A stretch of 64,000 nucleotides of DNA from Asparagopsis taxiformis (lineage: Eukaryota > Rhodophyta > Florideophyceae > Bonnemaisoniales > Bonnemaisoniaceae). The notes beneath the pieces are model-generated. The model saw nothing but the letters and a program-made list of their open reading frames with translations. It searched no databases and had not been told where the DNA came from. The translations under genes and the position numbers were made by a program. The stretch covers positions 61,817 to 125,816 of the forward strand of contig JALQPE010000025.1 in assembly GCA_030407315.1 (NCBI GenBank), written 5' to 3'. Shown piece after piece: positions 32,720-43,138 of the stretch (position 1 is the stretch's first letter; each line of letters opens with the position of its first letter).

Positions 32720-35173
32720 GGTCGTGGAGGACGGGTTGGTGGCGCATGTGGCGGATGACGGTGGCAGTTGAGGGTTGGTCGGTGTTTTATGGTGCCTGTC
32801 GTGGGGTAGTTAGGGTTGTGCGAATGGGTATGATACGGGGATTGTTGTTGAGCGCGTGGATGGTTATTGGATGGGAGAGAGTGCGATTGTCGTTTTGTTT
32901 GCTGGGTTGGATGATGGTAATTGGATGTAAAATCGAAATCAAAGGTGAGAAATGCTGACCATGGATTCGTGCATCCTCGTCACGTCAGAATGATGGCGTG
33001 TTGGGATGATGTGATTGGCCGTCGCTGTGAATGCCGCGATGTGACACAAGTGGTCCCGACTGGCATGATGGGGAATACACGCTGCGTTGTGGAGCGGTCA
33101 ACTGACATAAGGGCAGCGTGGTGGATGATGGATGCTGGAGAGGATTGTGCAATGATGAAAGAACTTGTTGTCGTCAATTGACATGCGTTTGCACAAATTG
33201 ACCCGCGACGGTCTTGGTTGTTTACAGTTTGTCCGCGCAATGTCGAAATCTGCGACGCGGGATGCGCTGGAGAAATGGGGCGGACGATTCGGGCGTAGAA
33301 AAGTCACAGGATATCGGGAGAGCACGTGGATGGCGTGGCATGGCATGGCATGGCATGGTATACACTCGTCAATCGATGACATAACGCGGCTTGGATCGGG
33401 CCTTGTTTTCGCGATTCCCTACCAATATGATTGCTTCGATCCTGCGTTCCACCTTGGCGGCGGCGGCTCAACATCTGGTCAGGAAAATTATTTTAGCGAT
33501 ACTGTATTCATAACGGTGCTGCGTGAAATACGTATTTTCGTTTGTGTAACCGATCCGTCATGCTTTTCATACTCGTGTCATTGTTGTTCCTTGATAATGT
33601 TCATGTTGTGCCACGCTTGTGCACATCGATCACACCTACGTTCAATGCCACTGTGGTTTATCATAGTACAACCCGAAACTTTTCACCCACGACAATGTCC
33701 CGTACTGAATAAACCAACATTCGCTCGCTCGGCTCAATTCATCGCACCTATACCATATGGCATCATTTGTTGTCAACTACCTTATGACCATGAACACGAT
33801 AATCGACAAGGAATGCACGCCACCCTGTAAGAAGCTACAGCATCATACATCAACTTTCAACAGCGCTCAGCGAAAACAAAACACTGACATGAATCTGCCA
33901 TCATCCGCTTCAAACCTACATGGAAAGCATGCGTCGAAAGGAATATTGCGTCACCTCTTTCCAGCAATCCCAATCATTCCTGTCGGCTCTAAAGGACCAC
34001 AAGTTGATGACAACCGCATATTCAACAGCACTCTCTCAGCGCAAATAATCAGCACATCAGGTTAGTGCTCATTGCATATGCAGTGCAAACGTATCATTCA
34101 TGAAATAAACGAGAAAAGGATGCATTTTTTCATCATTTTATCACACCCCTTGTCTCGAGGGAAAGCGCCGCCGCTTAAGATCTTCTCAGCGGCGGTGTGT
34201 GGACGAAATAAATCGTTGTTGCAGCTTGTCTTGCGTGAGACCGAGTAGCGTAGCATTGTCGGCTCGAGTGGGCACGCACTTGTCTTACAACCGCGCTCAA
34301 TGCGCAGGGTATAACGATCAATGCCAGCGAAACGGCTTCTCTGATTCCACGCGTCGACGCTGGTATGATCTCGATTTTGGATGCGTTGCAAGTATTTCAC
34401 GGCGGTAGAGATATTTCTTCAGGAGGTACAGAATGTGTACCGCCCAACCAGCGCTCAGCGCGCTGGCGTCAGGAAAAGGAAGACATACGAAGACGGGCGA
34501 CTCAATTTCCGAGACACCTACGGGCCATTTGTTGATCTCGCGAAAGATTGAGTGCCACGTGGTCGGAAGCTATCCATGATTGGACAGTGAATCAATTACC
34601 CTTTTTCAATGGTCACACGGGCCAGATTATAGCCAATGGTCACCGTTACCTTCCTTTTTGGAAACGAAAATATCCCATAAAATTATTCCACTTGTTACTT
34701 GAGAAACGTGTACGACTCGACAACCTGTCGACGCACTTCGATGCTGTCCAGATGTCCAGCAATGCTAAATTCAAAGTTTGTATACATCGTTGTTGCCTCC
34801 GTGTACCATCAATAGGATCTGAATGCGCTTTGTATCTCCCGGGCTTCTCCAATTGCACAGCGTCAACTTGCTGTGTGAGAATTTTTTTCGGCAAATGCCA
34901 TGTTTCAAGACGTCTACAACCGACATGTCGCAACCTGTCACACTGATCAAACCGTCATTGCACAACGCGTCATAGTTTAGTCAACTGCATCGCTATCCGC
35001 AATTGTTTTCGCTCTCCCTACACGTTCATTCCTTCCTGCAGCTTTCCTCAGCAACTTCACTCCCACAGCGACAACAAAGCACTACGCGACTCATGTATCC
35101 GGACACTCTACTATCTCAAACCCTATACCCTCCGCAAAAATTGCGCTAAACAGCCCGTGACCTTGGCGGCATC
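32720..35173. other. Gene-poor 2.45-kb region
   Basis: Lies between two divergent members of the membrane family. It holds a TGGCA repeat near 33340. Coding-like but discontinuous ORFs on both strands lie at about 34.1-34.9 kb (see findings). No gene could be modelled with confidence. The parts flanking each family member should contain their promoters. Confidence 0.45.
33336..33358. repeat. TGGCA pentanucleotide repeat
   Basis: Four to five tandem TGGCA/ATGGC units within a non-coding stretch. Confidence 0.85.
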
Positions 35174-36424
35174 ATGTCGACAGTTTTTTTCAACACACCG
35201 TCCATACCTGTCTTCCTCGACCATGCTCTGTCGGCAATATTCAATGAGGATATTTTCGTCATCTCTTTGTACATCTTCCCAATCCTTCTAATCGATCCAG
35301 GCTTCCGACAATCCCTACTGAATTTCCTCACAGATTCACGCCATCGACATCCGCGTTTGCTTCTACGAAATCTGCATGCCCGACTATGCATCATTCTCCG
35401 GTATCGTATGGATATTCAAAGATACCCATTCTCATTTTTCGCCATCCTCTGTATCATTGTCATGTTGGCGGGAGGCGTCACCGTCTTGAGTGGGCTTATC
35501 TTGGAGAAATTTGGAGTTATCACCGAGTACCGTCCTTATCTTCCACCCGATGAGGTCCTTTACAGCCTGAGTGGTCTCGAAACTAGTACGCAAATTATTG
35601 TGCTTAATCATATGCGCATGATGGCTTGCGTCGATTGTATTGAGAGAAAACAGGCGGGAATGCTTAGACGCGTACTGGGCGTCAAACGTTTTCCGACAAT
35701 ACCTGATAATACCAGCTTCCCAGATGTTGTAAGCAAGTGTAATGTCGTACCAGTCGCAACATATCAGCCCGGGCAGCTTGAAGTTACTCTGAACCGATGT
35801 ATGCAATCTCCATGTTCATATGAAGCAGGTTATTTCACAGAAATCGGTGGCGAGCGACGGCGGTTTTCTGGCATGGGTGGTACCGTGGGATGTAGACAGA
35901 GGACCATTTTCGTGTTTCATGAAGACACCAAAGAGGGTGAGGCTGAGTCGTTTTTGTATCTTGAGTACAGTTTCAGAAAGTATGTGGAGGATGTCTTCCT
36001 TCATAAGATTGAGTATGGAGACGTAGTCAAGAGTGATGAGAAGATTACCGAGCGAAATGAAAAGAGTGTTACTGCTTATAGGGTGTGGTGTGGTGAGAAT
36101 ATCCTCACAACGGAGGATTTTCTGAAGATTGTAACGTTGTATCGAATGGAACAACTGAAGTTTGAGATAGAAGAACGGGAAGTTTTGGGGGAGAAGGAAT
36201 CGTTCAAGGTTCTAACAAAGGATGATTTGGTACGAGCCGTAAGTAGTGCGAAGTTGATGGACGATTATAGGGGTGTGGATTCTGATATAATCCCTCGGTT
36301 TACGATACGTGTTGATCACGAAATGATGTATGGAGTATTCATGAGTCTATTCTGCACTAGAGCTCTGTGGGTGGTTGAGAATTTTGTGAACGATGTAATT
36401 GAAGCAGTTTTGCGACGGTCGTGA
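35174..36424 (+). CDS. Unknown membrane protein, family M copy 2
   Basis: A 416-aa paralog of the protein at 31310-32719. It keeps two N-terminal hydrophobic segments (FVISLYIFPILLI and FFAILCIIVMLAGGVTVLSG), the paired-cysteine region (ACVDCIE...SKCNV), and the blocks YQPGQLEVTLNR, YFTEIGGERRRFSGMGG, IFVFHEDT and FLYLEYSF. It also keeps the TERNEKSVTAYRVWC segment. The third hydrophobic segment of copy 1 is weak or missing: the C-terminus reads MMYGVFMSLFCTRALWVVENFV and stops early. It is either an intact shorter isoform or slightly truncated. It is tandem with copy 3 on the same strand. Confidence 0.7.
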   Translation: MSTVFFNTPSIPVFLDHALSAIFNEDIFVISLYIFPILLIDPGFRQSLLNFLTDSRHRHPRLLLRNLHARLCIILRYRMDIQRYPFSFFAILCIIVMLAGGVTVLSGLILEKFGVITEYRPYLPPDEVLYSLSGLETSTQIIVLNHMRMMACVDCIERKQAGMLRRVLGVKRFPTIPDNTSFPDVVSKCNVVPVATYQPGQLEVTLNRCMQSPCSYEAGYFTEIGGERRRFSGMGGTVGCRQRTIFVFHEDTKEGEAESFLYLEYSFRKYVEDVFLHKIEYGDVVKSDEKITERNEKSVTAYRVWCGENILTTEDFLKIVTLYRMEQLKFEIEEREVLGEKESFKVLTKDDLVRAVSSAKLMDDYRGVDSDIIPRFTIRVDHEMMYGVFMSLFCTRALWVVENFVNDVIEAVLRRS

Positions 36425-36972
36425 TCTTCATGTTTCATGCGATGTTCGATCCGGCGTTAATATCTCTTCATACAGACCGAAGGAAACGAAGTCCAATATG
36501 TTGTGCTCTCACAATGAGAGAAGTTGAAATATCCAAGACAAGTACTCCTACCCGCGAGCTTTAGGTTTGGTATGGGTATATGTACAACCTTACAGGAGAT
36601 GCATGACTAAAGCACCAAGTTGGGATCGCGCTTCGAATTAATTTATATGACTAGACAACGATATGTCATTGCTTGATAGCCGTGCAATACAGAAGCATTC
36701 ATAGCACAGCTGAAAATGTGTTGAACCGGTTAGATTGTGTGACAGCATATCTACTGCCACCATGCCCGCAGCAGACATCACACCGGCTATGTGGTCAAGT
36801 TTTTTTATAGATTGGAATCTGAATAGGGCCCTGTTTCTATTCTATCTACGGAGGCCAAATTGAAAACGGTAAAACTGTGGATCCAAGAAAAGAGCGTCAT
36901 GGATTGGTACCATTCGGGGTCTCTTTTCTTCGAAGGTGATCGTCAGATTCACATTCATCAGCAGGAATCACG
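36425..36972. other. Intergenic region
   Basis: About 550 bp. No coding-like ORF seen. It should contain the 3' UTR of membrane-family copy 2. Confidence 0.45.
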
Positions 36973-37318
36973 ATGAACAATGAAGATTCCACATTGAGTA
37001 CAGATTCAACAGGCTTGGAGCGGAAAGTGGAGCTAGAATACCAATTGCGCGCAACAGAATTTTCCCAGCTCAGAATTGGTTAGTCTACAACGTATTCAAC
37101 TACTTGGTGTGGACAATCCCGGGATGAACTAATTGTGGGTTCGGTATACTCTGCTCCACACTTCAATCGAACTCAATAATGTCCAATTGAAGTCAGAGAG
37201 TGTTCGGATCCATGCGGCTAGAATCCAGAAAGAGCGAGATTACATAGGACTTTCAATGAAAGACAAGTGTTCCAGCGGCAATCGAATGAAGCGAACATCA
37301 TCCAATGGTGAACTCTAA
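36973..37318 (+). CDS. Candidate small spliced gene, coiled-coil-like
   Basis: A model, not a recognised gene. Exon 1 (36973-37078) starts at ATG and reads a helical, charged peptide (LERKVELEYQLRATEFSQLRI). A GTTAGT donor at 37079 and a CAG acceptor ending at 37196, with AACTAATTG in between as a branch-point-like site, would join it to exon 2 (37197-37318). Exon 2 continues in frame (ESVRIHAARIQKERDYIGL) to a TAA. The result is 75 aa with continuous heptad-like character across the junction. Donor and acceptor resemble those of the confirmed introns in this window. Chance splice sites cannot be excluded. Confidence 0.3.
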
Positions 37319-37981
37319 CCTTTGCAGAACAATTGAAATTTTCTCTCGTTCAACCAATCACTATGTCTGAAGTGTCTCCGGAGCGAGGTGCGCTCTTGTG
37401 GTACGACAGCGATGCTTCGGAAAGGCAGAGCAGATATAGTACAAATCTGCCTTCCTGATGCACCGTTGCGCTAACACTCCCTTCGTGAAGATAATTGTCT
37501 TGCCTGGAGTTTATTGTCGCCGCGTTGATCGTCGGCGTGTCCTGAAATATCGGTGCTGTGCTGTAGTGCTAGTTTAATGTGTACGTTATTCGTCATCCTT
37601 CCCGACCCTTCCCGACCCCTCCCGAAGAGTACGTATCATATGTACAAATGCATTGTTGCCTTTTTTTATACTGCCTTGTTGCCGAATTGTACCAATCATG
37701 GCTTGTCCATTAGATACTTCTGCAACAACAGTTCGTCTCCTGATGTCAAGAAAGATGCTGAGCCAATGCTCGCTACCTTTTCTAGCCTTCAAACACATTC
37801 ACCTATACTGTTTCCATTCACGCTCTCATCAATGAAGTCTGTCATAGTTGCAGCAAAGCAAAATTTCTCCCAACCTGCCTCAAACTCTACGGATTTGGCC
37901 TCAACTCTTAAACCAGGTCATGAGCATTTATGAAATACAATTAGACACCATCATATCTCTATTCTCGCATCACTAGCCACC
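37319..37981. other. Intergenic region
   Basis: About 660 bp before membrane-family copy 3. An open frame at 37577-37933 from an ATG would give ~118 aa, rich in Ser/Cys/Pro and without recognisable motifs. It is not supported as a gene. Confidence 0.4.
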
Positions 37982-39187
37982 ATGCTGAAAAACTTCGTGA
38001 ACAAACGTACCATCATCGACCAGCCTCTTTGGTCGACACTCGTCGTAGGCCTTTCGGCCGCGCTTTTGTGTATTTCCATTATCCTTGTACTACAGCCAAG
38101 ATTCCGACATTCCCTCCTAAACTTCTTCACAAATCTACGCCATGGAAACGCATACTTGCTTCTTCCAACCCCATATGACCAATTATTCAACTATGCAGAG
38201 ATTCGTAGGAACTATCAAAGAAACCCAGCTGTCGCTGGTCTCATGCTCATCCTGGTTTCCTTCTTATTGGAAAAAGCCATGCCTTTCTGCGTGTTTTCTT
38301 TGCATAATTCCAGATTGGTTAATGAGTACCTATCGAATTTTCCTTCTGCTCGCATCATCTACAACGCATCGGATATGGAATTTGGTGCAAGTCAAGCAAA
38401 GCTTGATCACAAGCACACGATAAGTTTCTTCGAACGGATTGAACCACGTTTTGTACAGTTTGCCGAGTTCATAAGGCTCGGAGAAGAAATCTTGGGCGAA
38501 TCGATTTTCAAGAACTTTATCCTGGGAGATGAGAGTGGGTGCAAGATTGCAATAGTCAAATTTTATCGGCCGGGTCAACTTGAGGTTACTGTGAGCAGAC
38601 AAATAGAAAGACACTTTGGAAACGGCACAAACGATTTCAAGACAGTTGGTGGTGAACAGCAGCGTTTTTCAGGTCTGGATGGTATCACCCGTGCTGGAAA
38701 CCAAAGGACTATTTTCATGTTTCCTGAATATCCTGAAGAAGACGTGGGTGCGTCTCTCTTATATCTTGAGTACAGTTTCGGAAAGTCCTCAGAAATATTC
38801 CTACATATGATAGAGGATGAAGACGAAATCTTAAATGTTGGGGAGGTAACGGAACGAAATGAAAAGAATGCCATATTGTTCAGAGTTTCGTGTAGTGGAA
38901 ATATCTCAGCACCCAAGCAATATCCCAGTATGGTGATGATGTATCAGAAGGCACACCTTGACTTTAAGATAAACGAAGGGGAATATAAAGAGAATGAACC
39001 TTTCACTGCCTGGACGAAAAACAATTCAGTGCAAGCGGTACTTCATGTGAAGGTGATGAACGACGATGGAAGCAGAACACCCCAAATATCGTATTGGTTT
39101 TCAGGATACACGTTTCGCATATGGCCTTTTTTTCCCATTTCCATGATATTTTACTGGCTCCTCTGTGGCTGCTTGAGAATTTGGTGA
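37982..39187 (+). CDS. Unknown membrane protein, family M copy 3, probably 3'-frameshifted
   Basis: A 401-aa third paralog. Two N-terminal hydrophobic segments (TLVVGLSAALLCISIILVL and AVAGLMLILVSFLLEKAM), then YRPGQLEVTVSRQI, VGGEQQRFSGLDGIT, IFMFPEYPEE and LLYLEYSFGK align with copies 1 and 2. Near 39090-39130, next to a T7 run, the frame appears to shift. The open frame ends at a TGA, while the other frame continues APLWLLENLVIEVIEAEWRR, which matches ALWVVENFVNDVIEAVLRR at the end of copy 2. So the last ~25 codons are probably out of frame by one indel. It is a recently damaged gene, or the indel is a sequencing error. Confidence 0.62.
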   Translation: MLKNFVNKRTIIDQPLWSTLVVGLSAALLCISIILVLQPRFRHSLLNFFTNLRHGNAYLLLPTPYDQLFNYAEIRRNYQRNPAVAGLMLILVSFLLEKAMPFCVFSLHNSRLVNEYLSNFPSARIIYNASDMEFGASQAKLDHKHTISFFERIEPRFVQFAEFIRLGEEILGESIFKNFILGDESGCKIAIVKFYRPGQLEVTVSRQIERHFGNGTNDFKTVGGEQQRFSGLDGITRAGNQRTIFMFPEYPEEDVGASLLYLEYSFGKSSEIFLHMIEDEDEILNVGEVTERNEKNAILFRVSCSGNISAPKQYPSMVMMYQKAHLDFKINEGEYKENEPFTAWTKNNSVQAVLHVKVMNDDGSRTPQISYWFSGYTFRIWPFFPISMIFYWLLCGCLRIW

Positions 39188-41209
39188 TCGAAGTAATTGA
39201 AGCAGAATGGCGTCGGGGGGATAGAGATGATTTTAACCTTGAATCCGACGTTCCAATAGAATAATATCTCAGTGATATTTGTATACTGCATGCTTGAGTA
39301 GCAGCGGCGTTGGTATCATGATACCGACAATCACAACTGCAGGCTACATCTTGAGCGAAACAACTTTTTTCTGGTCCCTGTCCAAGTGCCACACTGATCC
39401 ATAGAGCACTATCATACATTATTTCTCGTAATAAACGAAACTCAGATGATCAGAAGAGCACATTGAGCAATTTTCAGCACACTGCAACCTGAGATGGTAT
39501 TAAGGTTCTGAAGGAGACACAGGCTGCGGGCTGGCAGCAAACTCTCCGGTTCGAGTAAGCACTTTGAACGAGGTTCCATAGAGAGAGCAAATGTCGCAAG
39601 GAATGATGATGTTGTGGCTCGCAGCTTGTCAGCACAGTTCTCACGAAGTAGAATCGGCAGACATATACCAGTACGCTCCGATGGACCAGGTAGTTCAAAA
39701 CGACACTTGGTTTACGGCGTGGTAGGTAACATTGCCGAGGGAAGACTATTCCCTGCAGAAGCAGATCTCGATGCAATCACAAAAAATCCCAATGCAAAAA
39801 ATGCTCCAGCCAGTAGGATTAAAGATCTTGCTAGGCACGAGACCATGCACCATGTTCATGTGATGGACTGCACCGCTCGAGACGTCCTGAGCAAGATACG
39901 TACCACATTTCTATTTCGAGTTCGCTTGAATTAGGATGAGCAGTTACCCTCCGAAACCACCGTTCGGAAATGCCTCAACACTGGACGTGTGATATCGCTC
40001 AGTGTCAGAAGATGAAACAAATGCCATTGACTTTGCCGAAGTCGACATTCTGGCCTAATTGAATCACACTTTTCAACATGAGAAAACCAGATAATCTGGA
40101 CGGAATATGACTGCGATTCCCAACACATCCAGAGATGGTTCCAGTAACTGAAACGCAATGGAAAGCACATCCTCTATATGAGATTTAGATGTTCATGGAA
40201 GCTGTGCTAATTTTCGCTATTTGGTAATGTTATGGCCACTCCTTTTTGAGACGTTAGCGCGAGTCCAAAATATATCAGAACATGGAGTAATGAAAACGAT
40301 ATTTTTGCTACCGCCAGGATGTATGATGTGCTAGAAAGCCACAGGTCATTACAGAAGTGCTATCTCACCTAATTTGCGTGAGGAAAAGAATTGTATGGTT
40401 ATATCAAAGCTTGCAGTGCATCGGAGGAAGCGAGATGCAATTCGCAAATACGCTTTGCCCTTTTCTTGAAGTAATGGATCTTAACAATTCATGTTCCTGC
40501 AATACAGCATATGCTGCAGGCGAGACTGCCCTTTATGGCGGTGAACTAAAATGATTTAGCAACCATTTTATATACACGCCATCCTCCATTCTTGTGTCTC
40601 TAGCATCTTCATGGTTCTGACGATTTCACCTGTGGACTTTAAGAAAAAACTTATAGTAATTCATGGGCTCAAGTTGACCTAGTTGGTAGAGCAGATTTCA
40701 TAACCCTCAATAATCCCCATATTGGAGTGTTATTGCACGTTGGAGAGGTGAATACGACTCGAACAATTCTGACTGACCAGAGCTCAGTGTTTGTTTTCAG
40801 CTTGGAATTCGTCAAGGCTGTGATTCCGCTTCCATACTTCCCGCGGACGTGTATACATGCTGGCACCAAGACCGGGCTGAGTATAGATTCTAGTATTCAA
40901 AAATAAAGCATGCTCTTTCCTCAATTGTGCGACTTTCCAAGCGCTGCAAGGCCAATGGTAATCTCCGGTTGCAGACGGGGTGCCGGGCACGAGAGCACGA
41001 GCTACGTATGGAAGAACCAGCCCATTCGGTGGATAATCTATAGTCTCGTGTTTCCCGGAGAGTGTCACAGATTGCTGTCACACAGAACAGACTTTCATAG
41101 CTTGAGGTATGCTCATCCTCTGAAGCCCATCGGTTGAACTCTGAGTATCCCGATTTGAAGAGGAAACTCTCAAGTGCGGTGCGAATCATCGCGAAAACCA
41201 CCTAGTTAT
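39188..41209. other. Region of start-less coding-like ORFs
   Basis: About 2 kb with no complete gene. It contains ATG-less open frames with protein-like composition at 39512-39934 (+), 40643-40906 (+) and overlapping minus-strand frames at 40784-41201. The minus-strand ones may continue the broken gene in the adjacent repeat (41246-41587). These look like exons or relics of decayed genes. Low-level similarity to the inner repeat edge continues left of 41210 to about 41130. Confidence 0.4.
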
Positions 41210-41245
41210 GGAAGCTGGAAACGAGAGAACCAATACGTGCGCTTT

Positions 41246-41587
41246 CAACAACGGGTGCAATTGCTACTGTCGTCCACAGAGAAGATAGGTTTCAATCCCC
41301 AGATACCTGTTGCAATTGTGACAGTTATCTGTTATTTGTGGTGTCTGTTGCTTGAGCAAATGTATGGGGAGCAGCCCTTCAGAATATTCTCGTAAGCCAG
41401 TAGGAAGTGGAGTGTCGAAGGGCAGAGCGTATATCAAAATATTGGAAGAGTCGGGTGTGGTAGCCTTTTCAATGAAATAATGGGCGAGAACGATGTTTCG
41501 ATATCTTTTACGCGCAATACAAGAGGAACATTCTACAGATTTGATGGTGCAAAACCCATCACTGTTCTCTGTGACTTGGTGTAACTT
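41246..41587 (-). pseudogene. CxxC-rich ORF relic, IR-2 left copy
   Basis: Counterpart of the open frame at 55592-55933. This copy has an extra base near 41302 that shifts the frame within the CHNC motif, after which it runs into a stop. No start codon is present in either copy, so it is likely the last exon or a relic of a larger gene. Confidence 0.4.
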
Positions 41588-41768
41588 TCACTTCTCCATT
41601 CTAGATTCCATTAGAATCCACTCCATCTCCAAATCCTCATCCCGACCAATCTCACTCTTCTCTAAACAAAACTGAACAGGAAAGCAACAACTATTTCATC
41701 GCACATTTGACGTTCTGGAGGCAGCTGGAGAGGATTCTGAACTATCCCATTTCCTCCCACTCCGTACC

Positions 41769-42044
41769 GTTCATTCACAGCAACCACTCCCGAACTGCGC
41801 ACAAACGGAACATACAACTCTGGTCGACGAGTACGAGTAGACTTGCAGTGCTCTTTACGCCCCTTCCTGATCCACGACACATTCCTCTTCCTGATCACAC
41901 GACGAATACACATGAACAACCCCTTGTCAAATTTGTTTACGATTCCCTCGGCCACAATACGCGGATGCAGGTGTATCTGGGGACACATGTACGGCTCTTG
42001 TATTTGTTCCTGAGCTTGGAGGAGTTGATGAAGTAGTGACATCT
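41769..42044 (-). pseudogene. Cysteine-rich secreted protein relic, IR-2 left copy
   Basis: Matches the C-terminal cysteine-rich domain of the intact genes at 51995 and 56741: CHYFINSS...NKYKSRTCVPRYTC, then after a one-base deletion VNKFDKGLFMCIRRVIRKRN and WIRKGRKEHCKS. The signal peptide and linker are missing. The same single-base deletion is present in the partner copy at 55135-55410, so the damage came before the IR-2 duplication. Confidence 0.7.
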
Positions 42045-42559
42045 CACACTCCACCAGGTACATGCCAGCCTTTCAATCACCATGTACCATAGAGACGCTA
42101 CACTCCACACATCCTGTTGATCGTCCTGTGCTGTTCTCCCCATCACTCCAGATACACTTTCCATCAGAACCTGCCCGAAACCCTTCTTGCCAATCTTCCC
42201 CTGTACCATATTTGCACAGATTCATTGCAGTGCAACGATCTCTTGTAGTCCTCAGTGTATTCATCATAAATGCTCAACCAAACGACAGTCGTATACCAAC
42301 TGGCTCCATCATGACAGGCCGTGAGATCGCTTTGGGAGCGCATCATGTTTCCTCGTACAGTTTCTGCATCAAACTGAACTGGGCAATTAGCAGCCGTGTG
42401 AAACAATTGATGGAAACGAGTCCCAAAGTCCAGTAAAATATCGTGAATCCATGTCTACCTGCAGCTCCCCTGATTTCACACCCTTTTGCATCTTCCTTTC
42501 TATGGCACAGGCACTCACCAAACGCCACTCACATCATGACCACCTCTGCACAACTCGTA

Positions 42560-42740
42560 GAACACACGCGGTATCCCATCCCCTCCGGCTGTATATCCAG
42601 CGATGATATCTCAGTGATTTCTCTCTCCGCTCGGCTACCAGTTGCCCGATTAATACTCGGACGCTCGCGTCGCATAGAAGCAGTATGGTTTCCAAACTTT
42701 TGCGGAAGAGGAACTGGTTCAGGCCTTTAGACAACAGACA
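42560..42740. other. Conserved element downstream of basic-protein genes
   Basis: A ~150-bp block found 3' of the gene at 42800 and also 3' of the arm copies (48990-49140, 60246-60396, and 54440-54620 in IR-2 right). Its core (TGGTAGCCGAGCGGAGAGAG on minus, then ATATCATCGCTGGATATACA) is unchanged between otherwise diverged copies. TAGCCGAGCGG resembles a Pol III A-box. Function unknown. Confidence 0.5.
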
Positions 42741-42799
42741 ACAAGATGAAATGGATGAAAGTAGATTTTTATTGCATTGTTCAAACAAAAATACTTCTT

Positions 42800-43138
42800 T
42801 CAGTTTCCTTTGTTCTTATTATTATTACTATTGTTTCTGTTACTACGCGACTTTTTTGCGCGATCATTTTTGTTTGTCTTCTGCGAAGACCACGAGCCAG
42901 TGGCTCGTTTCCGCTTACGCGGGTTGCTGACGTGAGGGGACTTCTGGGGCTGGCCAGAAGCGGGAGCTTTTTGATTTTGCTCCTTTCCACCCACTGGAGA
43001 GTCTTTCTGAGCTTGAGCTTTCTTCGCTTGTCGCTCTTTGCGCTCCCTCTCCCTCCTCTCCTTGATCATGACGTCGAGCGGCTTATCGATATCGATGGGA
43101 TACTCGATACGATGTTTGGGAAGGCGAAGGAGTGTCAT
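42800..43138 (-). CDS. Small basic protein, family B (UBM-like motif)
   Basis: A 112-aa Lys/Arg-rich protein. The N-terminus reads HRIEYPIDIDKPLDVMIKER, in which IDIDKPLDVMI resembles the UAP56-binding motif (LDDII type) of mRNA export adaptors such as ALYREF. It is followed by an RERERKER helix, a Gln/Lys/Ser linker, PRKRKRATGSWSSQK and an Asn/Lys-rich tail. The frame is open upstream to 43303, but the homologous start in all family members is the ATG at 43138. A TATA-like TATTTATAAA lies ~113 bp upstream and AATAAA lies in the shared 3' UTR. Six full copies exist in the window. The motif match is by eye; the function is inferred. Confidence 0.6.
   Translation of the reverse strand: MTLLRLPKHRIEYPIDIDKPLDVMIKERRERERKERQAKKAQAQKDSPVGGKEQNQKAPASGQPQKSPHVSNPRKRKRATGSWSSQKTNKNDRAKKSRSNRNNSNNNKNKGN

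Larger units (their letters stand above)
41210..42861. repeat. Inverted repeat IR-2, left copy
   Basis: This 1.65-kb segment recurs in reverse complement at 54318-55970; paired positions sum to 97179. The copies differ only by rare substitutions and single-base indels. Examples are one extra base near 41302 and a T/G difference in the stretch ATGCTCAAC near 42266. It contains a frameshifted cysteine-rich gene relic, a CxxC-rich start-less ORF, the conserved 3' element and the 3' end of the basic-protein gene. Outside both ends similarity drops sharply on the gene side and gradually on the other. Confidence 0.93.

Noticed and set aside
33165..33830. A 221-codon plus frame across the TGGCA repeat
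   Set aside because: No ATG at the start, codes through a microsatellite, no motifs.
42560..42660. C/D box snoRNA in the conserved downstream element
   Set aside because: CTGATGA and CTGA boxes exist in the arm copies, but the C-box is not kept in IR-2, whereas the surrounding core is.
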